64,000 nt of DNA from Fragum whitleyi (GCA_948146395.1 OX411543.1:71910948-71974947); one strand, 5' to 3'; shown: positions 1 through 12,262, counted from the first letter of the stretch. Notes: generated from the letters alone by a model not told the origin. Translations and numbers: made by a program.

Positions 1-2680
1 CTCACAGCCTTTCACTCCATCTTGTGTCTGTATTAAACGGAACAGCGAATTATCAATCCAAAAATTGTTCTGATTTGCATAGGGGCCGAGCCAAAAGTGT
101 ATGATTTTAAGTGAGTCGTTTTAGTATAAAATCGAGTATTTTGTACAATTAATTTTGTCAGAAATATTTAATTCCTTAGGATATCAACTCTGAGTGTTTT
201 CTCTATGTTAACATACTTTTTGACCAGAAAATTGCTAATTGTTTTTTATCTTTCCTGCGATGAACCCCATATTCACATATTTAGACCAATAAAAAAGCAT
301 TATTTTGAGAAGTCGTTGGGATTTTCACGAGGAAACTTAGATAAGCAGACGAGAAATAATGGTATAAATCACGTGATATTTAAGTTTTGAATCACATGAC
401 CGTCGATATACTTATTAGCATATCCAAATAAAGAATAGCGGACAATTCATCTGTCCAATGTTTAGTTTAAAACCACGTGTTTTTACTATATGTTTATTTT
501 TTCTTACTACTAAGCAGCCTACATTTTCCCTCCTGTTTTAGAGCGGAAAATGCGAAAATATTAACATTTACTAGATAGACAAAATCATTATTTTGACATA
601 ACTTTATTTTCAAAAAAATATTTTGTGGAATGGTATTAAGCTGAAATTTCGATTTTACCACATACAAATCCTTCATCCAAACGCAGTTTCGTGTAATTAA
701 TGAAAATGATGGTCAATATAGATGTCAAACGGACTATACTGTTCGATTCAATTATTTGTATTCATTGTTTTCTGCTCAAAGCTCGCCCGTGTGGCGGAGA
801 AATAAAGAATATATACATATATGGTGCCGTTACAAGAACGGTGCGGTGAATTACCAATAAAGTAATTTGTACTCAAGATACCCCCATTCCTTCGTTCACA
901 AATGTATCGGAGTCGCGTTGAAATTGTATTTTAACGAGAAAAGTTCAATTCCAGTTTTACAGTTATCGTAAGGCGTGTCGTTGCCGTGACGTCAGTTTTA
1001 CGACATGTCGTCAACCAAACCTTTTCATGTTTATAGCGTATTTAAAGTTTAGAATGGTTGAAATATCTTTTACTGTTATCATCTTATACTAGTCCTTTCA
1101 CATTCTCTGAATATATAACAAATTTTGAAGCGCTATATATCAATAATATGGTTCCGTGCTATAAATTGAAATCTACCAATATGGATGTGTCTAGGCCTAT
1201 GCAATTTAAATGCACGTTGTTATTTTTTAACATATCGCAAAATATATAGCAAGACACAACTACAAAAACATGTGTCTGAGCCCAGAATAGGTTCAGGACT
1301 GTGTAATAAAAAAGCACATATACACAACATTATATATATGTTAAAACAACAAAAATGACATTTTCTAAGAATAACTATCGAATAAGAGGGATTGCATTTT
1401 CTTTTTCTCTAAAAATAGTAACAACGAGGATTGTAAATATTTGCGTTAAGGTAGCGCTCGTGAGGTGACAATAGCGTATCCTGCTAAAATTTCAATTCGA
1501 AAAATTTAATACTCAATGAAATCCTTCTAGAGAGTGAAATTAAAATTTTATAAACGCAACAATTTTCTTTAATTTCTAGAAATCTCTCTCTTTCATGTTT
1601 CCCAATCAAAGCTTTTAAATTCCGCCCACAGTGTTTATTGGTATTGCTGTATTAAGAAATGCGTTAGAGCTGGTCTAAACAAACCTTAGACAATAATTTC
1701 TGACTGAACGGTTTGATTGTTCGTATTACGATTTCAGCTTTCTTTCGATTTTATTTTGTCTAACAAACACAAAATTTATTAATTTTATTTGATCCCAAAA
1801 AGAGCACAAAAACTTAATTTCTATGTACTCGAGAGAAAAAAAAGAAATAAAATAAATAAAATGAAAAAGAAAATGAAAACAAAAACTTACAAATAAATAT
1901 GTCACTGTTGAAATTCATTACTTCTGAACTGTTGCGGAACTATTATGGGCCCAGTACCTTAATATCTCCGCCATTTGCTTTTACTCTCTCCTTTTGATAT
2001 CTTTTTTTAAAACTTTTAACTTCAAACCGAATTAAAATCGGTTCTTTTCTTAACCGTTTGATTGATTGACGAGGCGCATGTGTTCCGTATTAGCTTTCAA
2101 TTCTTGGAACTGTAAAATCTGACGCCAGAGAATAAATAGACACGATTAATGGTGACAAAAGAAAAGAAGAAAATTGATTGTTACACTTATGAATATGATA
2201 TCTCTAACTAATTTCTAATATTCGGTCTTTGATACTCAATATTGGTAACTATTAGGGAGGGGCAGGTACTATAAAACAAAACGCGCAAACGGAATTTCTT
2301 CTGAGAATGCATATAACGTTACGTTCTCTACCATTGGTTGTGTTATGCACTTTGTTTAAGCCCAAAATCAGAGAAGCTACAAAAATCAAGCCTAGTTTTT
2401 CGTATACTCGTATATCTATCAGTTTTTTTTTTTTTTTTTTTTTTTAAATTTCAAAATGACACACAAGAAAGGTTAAAAAAGTTTCACGTCCCTTATAGAT
2501 GTGAAGTTTGATCTCAGTCTTTACCACTTGATTTTCCCTTTTTTAACCAGAAAAAATCGATTTATCTTTTTTTCAAAATTAACAAAGATTTATATTGCAG
2601 TGCGTTTTCAGCATTATGATTTCAGAGAATGAATTTATGAATTAAGCGATTTTTTTTCCCAGCAATGTTAAGATTAATTT
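1..2680. other. upstream intergenic DNA, no gene recognised
   Basis: AT-rich sequence with only short open frames, none resembling a known protein or having splice-compatible partners. The only simple feature is a 23-base T-run at 2423-2445. No repeat family seen elsewhere in the window was recognised here. Confidence 0.6.
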
Positions 2681-2840
2681 GTAAAGAGGTGCCGTTTGCA
2701 AATCAGTAAGGATACAAACGTAATTCTGCGTTTTAAAAATTTCCTTGTTGAAAGTATGAAGTAAAGAGGTGCCGTTTGCAAATCAGTAAGGATACAAACG
2801 TAATTCTGCGTTTTAAAAATTTCCTAGTTGAAAGTATGAA
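2681..2840 (+). repeat. two-unit direct tandem duplication, 80-bp period
   Basis: The 80-bp unit at 2681-2760 (starting GTAAAGAGGTGCCGTTTGCA) is repeated immediately at 2761-2840. I see a single difference (TTCCTTG against TTCCTAG). The high identity implies a recent duplication. No coding content. Confidence 0.95.
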
Positions 2841-3280
2841 TGAACGTTTATAACCACTCGTTTATTGGAATATCACGGCTATTAAGGTAGATACGTTTTG
2901 TTGATAATAAGTGGTAACTAATTTGCATATTTCACTTTCCTTTTCTCTATGATTCATGCTCATATTATGCTACACGCGACTTAAAGGACACAAAAATCAT
3001 TTTTAACGTCTTTATTTCAGCTTAGCATCTCGTTAAGATGTTATCATAAAAAAAAACCCCAAAAGAAAAAAACAACTAGTTGTTACGCTAATAAAAATAA
3101 ATGGTAAGTTATTTTATTGATTGTGAATATTGTTTTAGCCATATATTATTTGCACGAGTTTCAACATAATAACACACATATCAATAAGACCAAAGAAATA
3201 TAAATCAAGCAAAGTTTTGCATTAAAGAAATAGAATATCCGTTTATCTTTCGAGTAAGATATGTTGATAATTTATATATT

Positions 3281-3349
3281 GTGAAGAGCAAAAGCTTTAT
3301 TTTCACTCTTGGCTCCGCCACTCGTGAAACTTAGGCTTTTGTTCTTCAC
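3281..3349. repeat. inverted repeat with 15-bp arms
   Basis: Arms GTGAAGAGCAAAAGC (3281-3295) and GCTTTTGTTCTTCAC (3335-3349) pair with one mismatch. The 39-nt loop holds a nested TTTCAC/GTGAAA pair. Probably a foldback element remnant. Confidence 0.7.
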
Positions 3350-3502
3350 GCAATGAGACATGAATCGATCTTAAACTGACACAACCGAGTATCCCCTATA
3401 TTATACTCATGGTTGGAAATTGTGAAAATACATCGTCTTGACTAACTTATAGAAGGAAATTAGATTGTTTCACTGCAACACATTTTAAACATATATCTAG
3501 AA

Positions 3503-3899
3503 TTAGACCACGCTTGAAGCGAATCAGCCAATCAGAGAACAGTATTTCAAAAGTAAATATCACAGATACAACTCCGAGCGTTGTATTTACAGATATATTT
3601 ATATTTATATATTTACTCTTTTTCATTATTTAGAGGTTCGGGTAAAAAAATACATGTAGTGTAAGAAAAGCGTGGTCTAAGTCAGATAGAAAATCTCGCG
3701 CCGCGGTATATGGGAAATAGACACTCGCTAAAGCTCGTGTCTATTTCCCATATACCACGGCTCTCGTTTTCTATCCTATACTTATGCCTATTTCTACTTC
3801 AGGACTTGTCTTTGTCTGTGGACACAAAATAATTTCGTAACTGAAATTAGTTCGTGTCCATAGAGAGATTCAAGTTCTTAAGTAGAAAAACCATAGGCA
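3503..3899. repeat. cluster of three adjacent foldbacks
   Basis: TTAGACCACGCTT at 3503 pairs with AAGCGTGGTCTAA at 3668-3680. Next, 3686-3775 is a long hairpin whose arms include GTATATGGGAAATAGACAC and GTGTCTATTTCCCATATAC around a 12-nt loop. Then 3783-3899 pairs GCCTATTTCTACTT with AAGTAGAAAAACCATAGGC. They resemble short foldback MITEs placed side by side. Confidence 0.65.
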
Positions 3900-4589
3900 G
3901 AATTCTAGCAAAATATTCTAGAAATATGTTAAAGTAGCATGACTGGTTTCATTTCTAGATAAAAACCATTGTTGAGTTCGTAGCTAAGGTTTTTAATGGT
4001 AAAATAGTAGTAGCCTTAAAGAATATTCGTGTTCACGATGAATATAGTGGAAAACACATTCTGATAAAAAGCGAAGAGTATAGGTCATTAGCAGAAGTCT
4101 AAATACCCCTGAAGGTTATTATTATCCATTGACAAAGTCTTTAGTTTAATAGCTCTAATAACAGTCCCCAGCCACGCCCTCTCAAATGCCCGTCAGAATC
4201 AGACAAACGTTTGTTTCGATACTTGGTGACAGGGACGACATACAGCGGCTGTTTTCTATGTAAACACCGGTTTCCAATTACCGGTGTCACGTGATATCGA
4301 TATTAACAATGGCGGACGTTTTCTCGAGGTTACATGGAAATAGTATCTTCCGTCGCCTCAAGAAGTGAATCGTAAACCTGTAATTATTTTCTCGGTCTTT
4401 AGAGTCTTAATCGTCGTGGAATTTGTCAGAATATCATCTGATTTCTGTATAAGCGGTCTAACTTTGACTTGGTCTAACTTTTTCGAAAAACCAATTATTT
4501 AGTCTTTACTATCAAAATGGTGATGTGTCTTGTAAACTGTTTTTTTTTTTCTGATAAAAACATAAATACTTCTCTAGCCCAAGAATATG
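3900..4589. other. non-coding DNA, nothing recognised
   Basis: No repeat family, RNA gene or plausible exon was seen. ATGGCGGACGTTTTCTCGAG at 4310-4329 looks exon-like at a glance but its frame closes quickly (TGGAAATAG) and has no partner. Confidence 0.45.
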
Positions 4590-4713
4590 CCTTGCTTTCA
4601 GAATAACAAAACGGTGAAAAAAATGCGAATCATACGCCACTTTGCAAAAGCACTTGTGTGCAAAGCGTGGTTTAATTTGCAAACAGTTGCACCGTTTTGG
4701 TATCCTGAACGCT
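4590..4713. repeat. FB1 foldback MITE, decayed copy
   Basis: Retains the family core: a GCAAAGCGTGG centre arm, TTTGCAAACAGTTGCACC and TATCCTGAACGC on the right, and weaker matches on the left. Family FB1 is a 125-135 bp palindrome with outer arms CCTGCGTTCAGGATGACAAA. Open frames crossing it are not genes. Confidence 0.7.
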
Positions 4714-6895
4714 TTGCTGATTCGTTGACTATGTTTTTTGTCAACAAATCAGCATTTTGTACTCAAGTAATTCGAAATATTGCCTTAATTTTCGTGCGAA
4801 AAATAAAAAAAAATCATATTTCACTAACCTGCATTTATTCAAAATCGTTCAATCTTTCAAGAAAATTCTACAAAATTGTTTGTGATTGACTTAAATATAA
4901 ATTTCATGTGGTGAATTCATATGGTTGAAAATAAAATAAAGAATATCATTTTTGACCCCTGACGAATTTTTAGCGATCTGGAATAAATAAATGAGAATTG
5001 GAAATATAATTATGTTGTCCAAATTATTGGTATTTTAATGCGTTCAATTTCAAAGATTACACATGTTTCTTTTTATTATCCAATATCTTTGTGATATCTT
5101 TTGTTCTTTGTAAATGGTCAGAGGCAATTCGCAAAATTCATTTCTATTAGAACACTTGAGCTTTAAGAACCGAAAGTTAAATTAATCCCAAGCAATCAGT
5201 TGTTATTTTTTACATTAATAACTGGTAGCTGCATCATAAAAAATACAATTTAATCGTATATTTTTCTTGTTTTATTACAGATTTAGCAATTAAATTTTGA
5301 ATAAAATGATTAACGTTTAAAACTGCATCGCTTTATCTCGTAATCAATGTTTTAAAAAAGTCAGATTAATTAATGGTTGTAAAATTTAATTTGTTTAATA
5401 CAAAAAATACTAGTTTGACATATAAAACTGTTCCAAGTCATGTTAAAAGTTGCTACCAAGTGTCTTCGTGGTACTTTGTGGCATTAGGAATATCGCTCGG
5501 ACTTTTCCGTAAACTGGAAAGTACCTCGGTCGTAAGACAGTGTAGCAATTTTGGACACTTTTTAGGGAATTGAGCTTCTGCTGGCTTTCGGATTTTAATA
5601 CGCTTGAAAATCACATTTTGTTCGTTCTTTCCGATCGGCTTAGGAGATCTTTAGGGAATATCATAATTTGCTAACAAAACTCAGAAAAAAATGCGTTTTG
5701 TTAGCAAATTATAATGTGCACATTTTTATTTTTTCATTGATTTTGTTTTATGCTAAGATATCCAATTTTTAAATAAAATGTCACATATCTAACTTGCCTA
5801 GTGAATTAATCGCCTTGGTCAGAAAAGAGAAAGAAAATAAACAAAAACGACTACGTATACTTAACAGCTTCTTCAATGAAAAGTTGTAAAAAGTTTTGAT
5901 GAAAATTTATGTCCCCCTAAAACGATTCATCTTCTTTAACAAATGATAACATTCCGGTATATTTCAGTGAAAAGGATTAAAATCTTTGAAAAGCCCAAGG
6001 GCTCTCGAGGTCTGTTTATTTTGAGCCCAACAATAGTACTTGAGTCCGAGATAGGGGTCTATTAACAAGTGGAGTGGTCTCTATACGTCCCAGCCATGGA
6101 CAAGATACTCGGCCTGTGATGTTCCCCCATTAAATCATCGTTAATCAACGTTATTGACGTGAACCCAGAGGCGAGGCTTTAACTTTCAAAGCGAGGTGGA
6201 ATCACTGTACGGATTGATTTGAAAGCGCTATGATTTGTTCCGTTCGTTCGATTTGTTCGATTCAAGTGTTTTAAGATGCTGATCCACTCAGCAAGCGAGT
6301 AGCACATTTTCAAATTCTCATGGTAAGGCTAATCAAATATTCACCGTCCTTATACCTTTTATCCAGCTAAAGGAAAAATGGAATTATGCCTATTTAATGA
6401 AATATATATTGTATATTAATGAACGTTACCGTTTGTTTTAGTTAAAAAGCGTTTGCGTGACCATATTATGCACTTTCAATTGAACGAATATAAAGATATT
6501 GATGCCTCTATATAGGAAAGGATTCGAAAAATCTGTTTTGACCAAACTCTTCTCGGCAAAAGGGATCGGACACTCAAAAACGGATTTTACATAATTCAAT
6601 TAGAACCTTTTGTTAGAATTGCACGTGCAAAGGCTGTTTTCCATTATAATCATTAAAGAACAAATCCTGAAAAAATCCCGATGGTTTGATTTGAGACTGG
6701 ATTGTGACAAGTTCAAGATGTTGTCTTAACCAATATTAGCGAAGGTTTCCATTGATGTGACAACCATTCAATTTGTGTTCTCAAAGCGTTTGATACGGTT
6801 AAAAGAAATTTAAAACTAGCATACCATAGGTTATAAATATATCAGAGATGTTCGTGCGATCGTGCTTTAAGTAAACCTCATACAGGCTGCGGTGT
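4714..6895. other. non-coding DNA with one short hairpin
   Basis: An inverted repeat with perfect 18-bp arms lies at 5663-5680 and 5695-5712 (ATAATTTGCTAACAAAAC). Otherwise nothing recognised. The stretch about 5995-6190 has higher GC and a repeat-like look but has no second copy in the window. Confidence 0.5.
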
Positions 6896-6950
6896 GATGT
6901 CCGTGGTCTAGAGGTAGAGCGTCAGCCTCTTGGCCAAGATATCCCGAATT
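6896..6950 (+). repeat. tRNA-like SINE head fragment
   Basis: GATGTCCGTGGTCTAGAGGT begins a tRNA-like 5' half with an A-box-like segment (GGTCTAGAGGTAGAGC). No B box or acceptor pairing follows, so it is not a tRNA gene. The same head occurs inverted near 10589-10655. Confidence 0.5.
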
Positions 6951-7014
6951 GAAAGCAACTTTATGCACGCAACATTTTTGGAAGCTTGGGCACAAAGTAG
7001 TCCGTGCGAAATCT

Positions 7015-7147
7015 GTCCTGTGTTCAGGATGTAAAAACGTTTCGCGAGCGCTTTGAGATGATACCCTGCTTTGCACGTGCACATACGTGCAAAGCGAGGT
7101 ATCATTTCGAAAACGCTTCGCTAACGCTTTCATCCGGAATGCAGGAC
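7015..7147. repeat. FB1 foldback MITE
   Basis: Outer arms CCTGTGTTCAGGATG and CATCCGGAATGCAGG; central hairpin CTTTGCACGTGC/GCACGTGC-type with ATGATACCCTGCTTTGCACG pairing CGTGCAAAGCGAGGTATCAT. About 130 bp, family FB1. Confidence 0.88.
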
Positions 7148-7527
7148 TGTCTCCTTACGGAGGAATCTTTATATTTTGTCTTTAGGGGGGATATATTAAA
7201 AGACAGGAAACGTGTTTTTTTTCCCAAGTTTCAGAGCAAAGAAACTGAAAACCAAATCACATCTTGCTATCAATCCGCTTCTCGAATCTTAACAAATTAA
7301 GCTGACGAAAAACCATGGTGCATAAAAATCGTTGAAATGTAAGGTCAAATTACTCAGCGTTTAAAATTTTATCAGCACATATCTTTATTCGATCTATATA
7401 GCCCAGAAAAGGAGGTAAAAGTGAAAGATGAATTGATCTATAAGGGTAATTTTCTGCTCTCATGGTTTCATTCTTAATGTCATGCCTTTTCCATGCCTTC
7501 CTTCGCAATGAAATTAGGTCTACCGGC

Positions 7528-7656
7528 CCTGCGTTCAGGATGACAAAATGGTGCAAACTTTTTTTCAAGTTATACCCCGCTTTGCACGCAAGTTCACGTG
7601 CAAAGCGGGGTATTATTTAAAACCGTTTGCACCATTATGTCATCCTGAACGCAGGA
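7528..7656. repeat. FB1 foldback MITE, intact copy
   Basis: A 129-bp near-perfect palindrome: CCTGCGTTCAGGATGACAAA at the left pairs with the complementary right end, and TACCCCGCTTTGCACG pairs with CGTGCAAAGCGGGGTA at the centre. One of the best preserved FB1 copies here. Confidence 0.93.
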
Positions 7657-8271
7657 CAAATAGTGTGTTAAAGATTTCTTGCAGATTTTCAATGTCCTCG
7701 CGAGGGTCATACTGGGATATTGCTCTAACTTTGTCCGTCTGTGTGTCTATCTTTGTGTATGTCACATACACAGTTTATTTTAAACTTAAAATCGGTAATT
7801 TAACATTAAAATCATATCAGTTACAATGCCGATATTTAGCATCATTTACATCTTGTCAGCGTTATCTGACGAGTTTAATATTATCTATGGACTTCTAGCT
7901 TCTGGTCAGCCCTGTTTCTTTTTGATAAATACATTTCTTTTTCACGTGGATTCATTTCTTATCATTGAAATGGTACCACTGGCTACCGGTGATTCTACAT
8001 GATTCAACGAGCCGGCTCGATTTTTTTTGCATCCAAATCATTAAAGGACGAGAGCATGATCCGTGATTGGTCCTTTAGTGGAAATTCATATTTTGTGTAA
8101 GAAAGCAGCGTTAGTACACAAACTACGTAATTCGTGACGAGTGTAATCAAACCTTAAATTACAATAGCCCCATCTACATAATATACAACCTTTAAAAGAC
8201 ACTAGGATTTTTTGTGTTACTTTATTGTAACGAAACGAAATCGAGTTGATGTACATTAATTGTAGCAAATG
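7657..8271. other. non-coding DNA, nothing recognised
   Basis: No repeat family, RNA gene or exon recognised. The open frame crossing from the FB1 copy to 7898 has no protein character. Confidence 0.45.
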
Positions 8272-8502
8272 GGCCTGTGTGTGACATTTCCAACAATTTG
8301 ACATGTGCATGAGGTTAAAACATTTAACAGCCTAGACAGCTACTTAGTGTAATTAGAGGATTGTCTGACTGCCTGAAGGTACTTTGAGACCTGATTTATC
8401 TACAAAATGCAAAGTGAAGACTGTGGTCAGACTGTGCCGATGTCTTTGATTTGTGCACATTTCAAATTGTGGGAAATGTCACGCACATGCTCAATTAGAT
8501 TT
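8272..8502. repeat. TIR-A MITE copy
   Basis: Left end GCCTGTGTGTGACATTTCCA and right end GGAAATGTCACGCACATGCT are inverted; inside is the family's TGGTCAGACTGTGC segment. About 230 bp. Family TIR-A ends read ATTGAGCNTGTGCGTGATAT. Confidence 0.82.
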
Positions 8503-10026
8503 CAAAACAATATGGCCCAATTATTCTCTGTCAAGGTTTAAAAATGCACCATTTGAAAGAATTGTTATGATAAAATCAATGTTACAGTTCAAAGATAGAT
8601 GTTGAAATTGAGCTAATCGTACGCATTATTTATAAATGTATGGAGCATTGGAAAAAACATCGCAATTTGGGTCTGTTAAGTGCTGATGTCTCAAGTGAGG
8701 TAATTTTGGTAACTTTTTGTTCAAGGTCACAGGGGTATATATTATATGACTTCAAATTATGTTCATATCTTTTGAATAATATGATTAGTTGTAAGGAAAA
8801 ACAACAACAACAAACAAACAAACAAAACATGTAACCATTCGTTTGAAAGGTTTTGAGATGTAGGTCACAATTGTGTAATTAGGAAATACATGTAGTATAT
8901 AAGCTTTGCCGAGAGAAATCAGAAAGGAGAGATTAAGAAAAATGTTGATAAATTCGTTCCTGATTTTGAGTATATTTTATATGCCACTTGAAATGGTCGT
9001 ATATTCGTATAATCCTTTCAGCATGTCCCTCCGTATATCTGTCTGTCCATTCGTATGCCTGTATGGCCATTTCTTGTAAACACGACCGCTCCTTCAAGAA
9101 TTATGGTCAGATTTCATAGAAACTGCCTCATTCTTTGAAAATACGCATATCTTAAGCAATTTGTTTTAATGTGTTGAACATCGGAAATTCCTGTTGCGGC
9201 GTAAATTGTGACTATTGTTAGGCAAAGTTTGATAAGACTTGAAAAAAAATGAGGCCGCACTTCTGCACCAATGTAGATTTCGGCAGAGGATACTGCTAGC
9301 TGTAATTACGACGTTTAGCAGAACACTGACAACATATGATTTATATAAGATGAGCATTGAAAAGAGCCTGGTTCAAATGTTTAAATGGATAAATCGATTC
9401 CTTACGTTTTAAAAATTATCTGCATTTGTTTGGATGGGGAGGGATTCAATAGCGTCCAGCTGAAGTATCTGTTTTCAATTTTTTTCTACAAAAACAATGA
9501 ATTGGATTCAAAATTATATTTCATGTTAACAATTTATTTAAGACTTTTTTCCTTTATTCAATTTACAAAACAGATAGAAAATCTGATAAAACACGAATGA
9601 ATAAGTAAGAAGAAACACGCTTACAATCGATGCAATCTAATTTCTTTACAAAACATAACCACGCCATCAGTATTTAGAAATGTCCATGCCATGCAAAAGA
9701 CAGGATCTGTTTAAAATGATTCAATCGATGTCTGTCGGAGATAAAAGCAATGAAAAAACTAGTTGCTGAAAATGATCTTTGTTTTTCTCTTTCATTAGTT
9801 CATAATCAAGTAAAATGCTGAAATATGTTGCTTAAGGTAGGAAAGGGTTGCTACGGTGAAATAGATTTAAACTTTCGTTTTTAGGCGCCGCCGTGTCTAA
9901 ACAGATCAAACTAAATAATTAACGCAAAGTTTTAGAGGCATTAAACGACTGTACTTCATATCCAAATTTGTGTGAATGAATCTACCCAAAAATGTATTAC
10001 CAGCAGGTTACGGTAACTCTTTTGTA
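8503..10026. other. non-coding DNA with a degenerate mollusc-type repeat
   Basis: 8800-8827 is an AAC/AAAC simple repeat. About 8995-9130 resembles the (GTCC/GTCT)-rich part and following text of the TATGCCCCC repeat (see 27321), but is strongly decayed. Nothing else recognised. Confidence 0.4.
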
Positions 10027-10110
10027 AACAGCCCGGCGTTCAGGACGACAAATGTTCCAGGAACGTTTTACAAATGATATCCCGCTATGCACGTAAGTAC
10101 AAATCGGGGA
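10027..10110. repeat. FB1 foldback, truncated by a TIR-B element
   Basis: Starts CCCGGCGTTCAGGACGACAA and reaches the centre ATCCCGCTATGCACGTAAGT, then AAATCGGGGA, where a TIR-B element starts (TACCGTTAATAACATCG). The right half of the palindrome is missing, consistent with nesting or deletion. Confidence 0.7.
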
Positions 10111-10385
10111 TACCGTTAATAACATCGTAAAATTGACACTCACTCAGCGCTTTATTCATTCATTCCAAACGCTCATTAAAATCGATCGAAAACGCTCCAA
10201 AATCACAAGAAAACATTTCGAAATTGTACAAAACGATCAACATTTAATTCAAATCGATCAAGTCATTCTCTGATTTTATTGGCTGATTTGGATTTTAAAG
10301 CGTCTGATTAGTTCACGAAGACACATAAATAGAAAAGTACTTATATTTTATTGAAGGGAAGAAATTGCCAAAGGCTTCGAAATCA
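10111..10385 (+). repeat. TIR-B (TA-CAGT) MITE, 5' part
   Basis: Begins TACCGTTAATAACATCGTAA and continues AATTGACACTC, TTCATTCATTCCAAACGCTC, and AAAGCGTCTGATTAGTTC as in fuller copies (47651-48281). The right terminus was not found, so the 3' boundary is approximate. Confidence 0.75.
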
Positions 10386-10469
10386 GTCAACTAACTTAAG
10401 AAAAACTAGCTCAGGTTTTTGAACAGTTTCCATCTACAATGCTATTTTGCTTCTCTTACTTCGACTTGT

Positions 10470-10585
10470 GGTTTGAACCTATTCATTTTACACCGATTAG
10501 ACTAATCCCTCTCGATTCCACTTTCTCGAAAATTCACTAGTATTCGCATCGGATGTTTTGGCCAATGAAAAAATACAGTCCGATA
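10470..10585. repeat. dispersed repeat shared with 44290-44400 (inverted)
   Basis: TTAATCCCTCTCGATTC-type sequence and TTCACTAGTATTCGC here match, in inverse orientation, GAATCGAGAGGGATTAA and GCGAGTACTGGTGAA near 44310-44362. Family identity unknown. Confidence 0.5.
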
Positions 10586-10588
10586 GCC

Positions 10589-10660
10589 GCTACAGAAAAT
10601 CGAACTTGTGACCTTTCGGTCGAGAGACCGACGCTCTTCTTCTAGACCACGGACACTTCG
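10589..10660 (-). repeat. tRNA-like SINE head (minus strand)
   Basis: The complement reads GTGTCCGTGGTCTAGAAGAA then GAGCGTCGGTCTCTCGACCG and a B-box-like GGTCACAAGTTCGATTT. It matches the head at 6896. Acceptor-stem pairing is absent, so it is read as a SINE remnant, not a tRNA gene. Confidence 0.55.
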
Positions 10661-11160
10661 CTTTTATTTCAAGGCACTTACAAAATTGTTGCGATTTTCC
10701 CTCGAATATTTCCATGCCAAATACAGAAAGCTTACATAATCATTGTGTCCAAACTATTAAATCATTGACTTTGTGAAACTACTCGTTTCTCTTTGAAGGG
10801 TTTTGTACAAATGCGTGTAAAGAAAGTGTCGGTAATCAATTTGTTGAATTGAATCGAGCTGTATTATCAAACATACATCGCCTCGTTAATTCTGATTACC
10901 ATGAATTATAACCGTAACGCTATAAATATGCAGATTAGGCCTAAATAAAGATTATCTTTGTATAAGATTCGAAAAAACCGTCATACGTGAAACGAAAGTT
11001 TAACCCAATACCATACATTTCATAATGCAAACGTCATTTTATCAGCAGTCATTGATGTGGCATTGTAACATGTAATTTTTAACTTTGATGGGCCATGGGT
11101 AATATGACAAAAAGACAGAAAAAAGAAAAGAAAAAGAAAACCGACCCCTTAAAAAACAAG

Positions 11161-11530
11161 TGTAGTTAACAACATGGTGAATTGACTAGCTGAACGATTT
11201 TGGAATGAAATAAAATGAGTGTGGAGCGAGCTTTGGGTGAATTTAATGGAAGGTAATCCATTATCGCAAATTTTGTTCGGGATGAACAACATAAGCGATA
11301 TTTATTACCCCCTTTCATGAAATATGCATTCATGTTCTATAAATAGCTTCTTTTTTCTACAAGACACTTGCAATTTTAATTTTATCAGTGAAATCGCGAT
11401 TGTTTCTATTTATATTCATTTTGAGTGTAGCGTTTTATTTTATCGTTTTAAGTCATTTTGAACGTTTTTTGACGGTTTGAGTGAATGTTTCGAATGATTG
11501 AATAGAGCGCTGAGTGAGCGATTAAGAATT
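11161..11530 (-). repeat. TIR-B MITE copy (inverted)
   Basis: TGTAGTTAACAACATGGTGA at the left is the TIR-B end. Internal landmarks follow: GAACAACATAAGCGATATTT, TACCCCCTTTCATGAAATAT, and GTGAAATCGCGATTG, then AGAGCGCTGAGTGAGCGA near the other end. The far terminus is blurred by the tandem duplication at 11414. Confidence 0.78.
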
Positions 11531-11870
11531 GTTTCTTTTATTAAAAAACCCTAACATGTGTCTCTGCAATCTGAGGCGCGTCTTTTTCGGATATATGCAA
11601 AACTCAACATGGGAACATGCATGCGTACGTTTTTACTTTTATTCATTTTGAGTGTAGCGTTTTATTTTATCGTTTTAAGTCATTTTGAACGTATTTTGGC
11701 GGTTTGAGTGAATGTTTCGAATGATTGAATAGAGCGCTGAGTGAGCGAATAAGAATTGTTTCTTTTATTAAAAATCCTAACATGTGTCTCTGCAATCTGA
11801 GGCGCATCTTTTTCGGATATATGCAAAACTCAACATGGGAACATGCATGCGTACGTTTTTACTTTTATTT
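11414..11870 (+). repeat. two-unit tandem duplication, 227-bp period
   Basis: The unit starting ATTCATTTTGAGTGTAGCGT at 11414 recurs at 11641. Both carry the TIR-B end region and then flanking DNA ending GTACGTTTTTACTTTTATT. The copies differ at only a few positions, so the duplication is young and includes part of a MITE plus its flank. Confidence 0.93.
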
Positions 11871-12127
11871 ACGAAATAATTTTCAGTACCAGAGCCGAAA
11901 TTCAAGGCCATAGAAAGAACGATATACGACCTCGGAACCTCCTTGCAATACACGAGGGGCATTTAAAAAGTTTAGAGACTTAAATCATACTTTCTTTCGC
12001 AGTTATCCGACGTAAAAGAAGAGTGTATACATAATTCTAAACTTTTGTCTTCTAACAAAAAGTATACCAATGCGCTTATCAAATCATAATATGGCCACAC
12101 TTTTCGTTATTTATGTTTTACTCAACG

Positions 12128-12262
12128 CCATCTTAGCGGGAACGCTGTTGTTTGTGACGTCATGTAACCTACAGACGAACATCGCGCTATCATGACTTCG
12201 CCCTTATTGTTCCCGGGTTCTATTCCGTAGAATTGCCGAGGGTTCCCAATTCGTTGTTGCTT
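12128..12262. repeat. dispersed repeat R2, copy 1
   Basis: Contains GTGACGTCATGTAACC and GTAGAATTGCCGAGGGTTCC. The second copy, inverted, is at 22002-22128 (GGAACCCTCGGCGATTCTAC; ATGACGTCAC). Nature unknown; no coding potential. Confidence 0.6.

Noticed and set aside
4310..4345. Possible exon starting ATGGCGGACGTTTTC
   Set aside because: The frame ends almost at once (TAG at about 4339) and no donor or partner exon fits.
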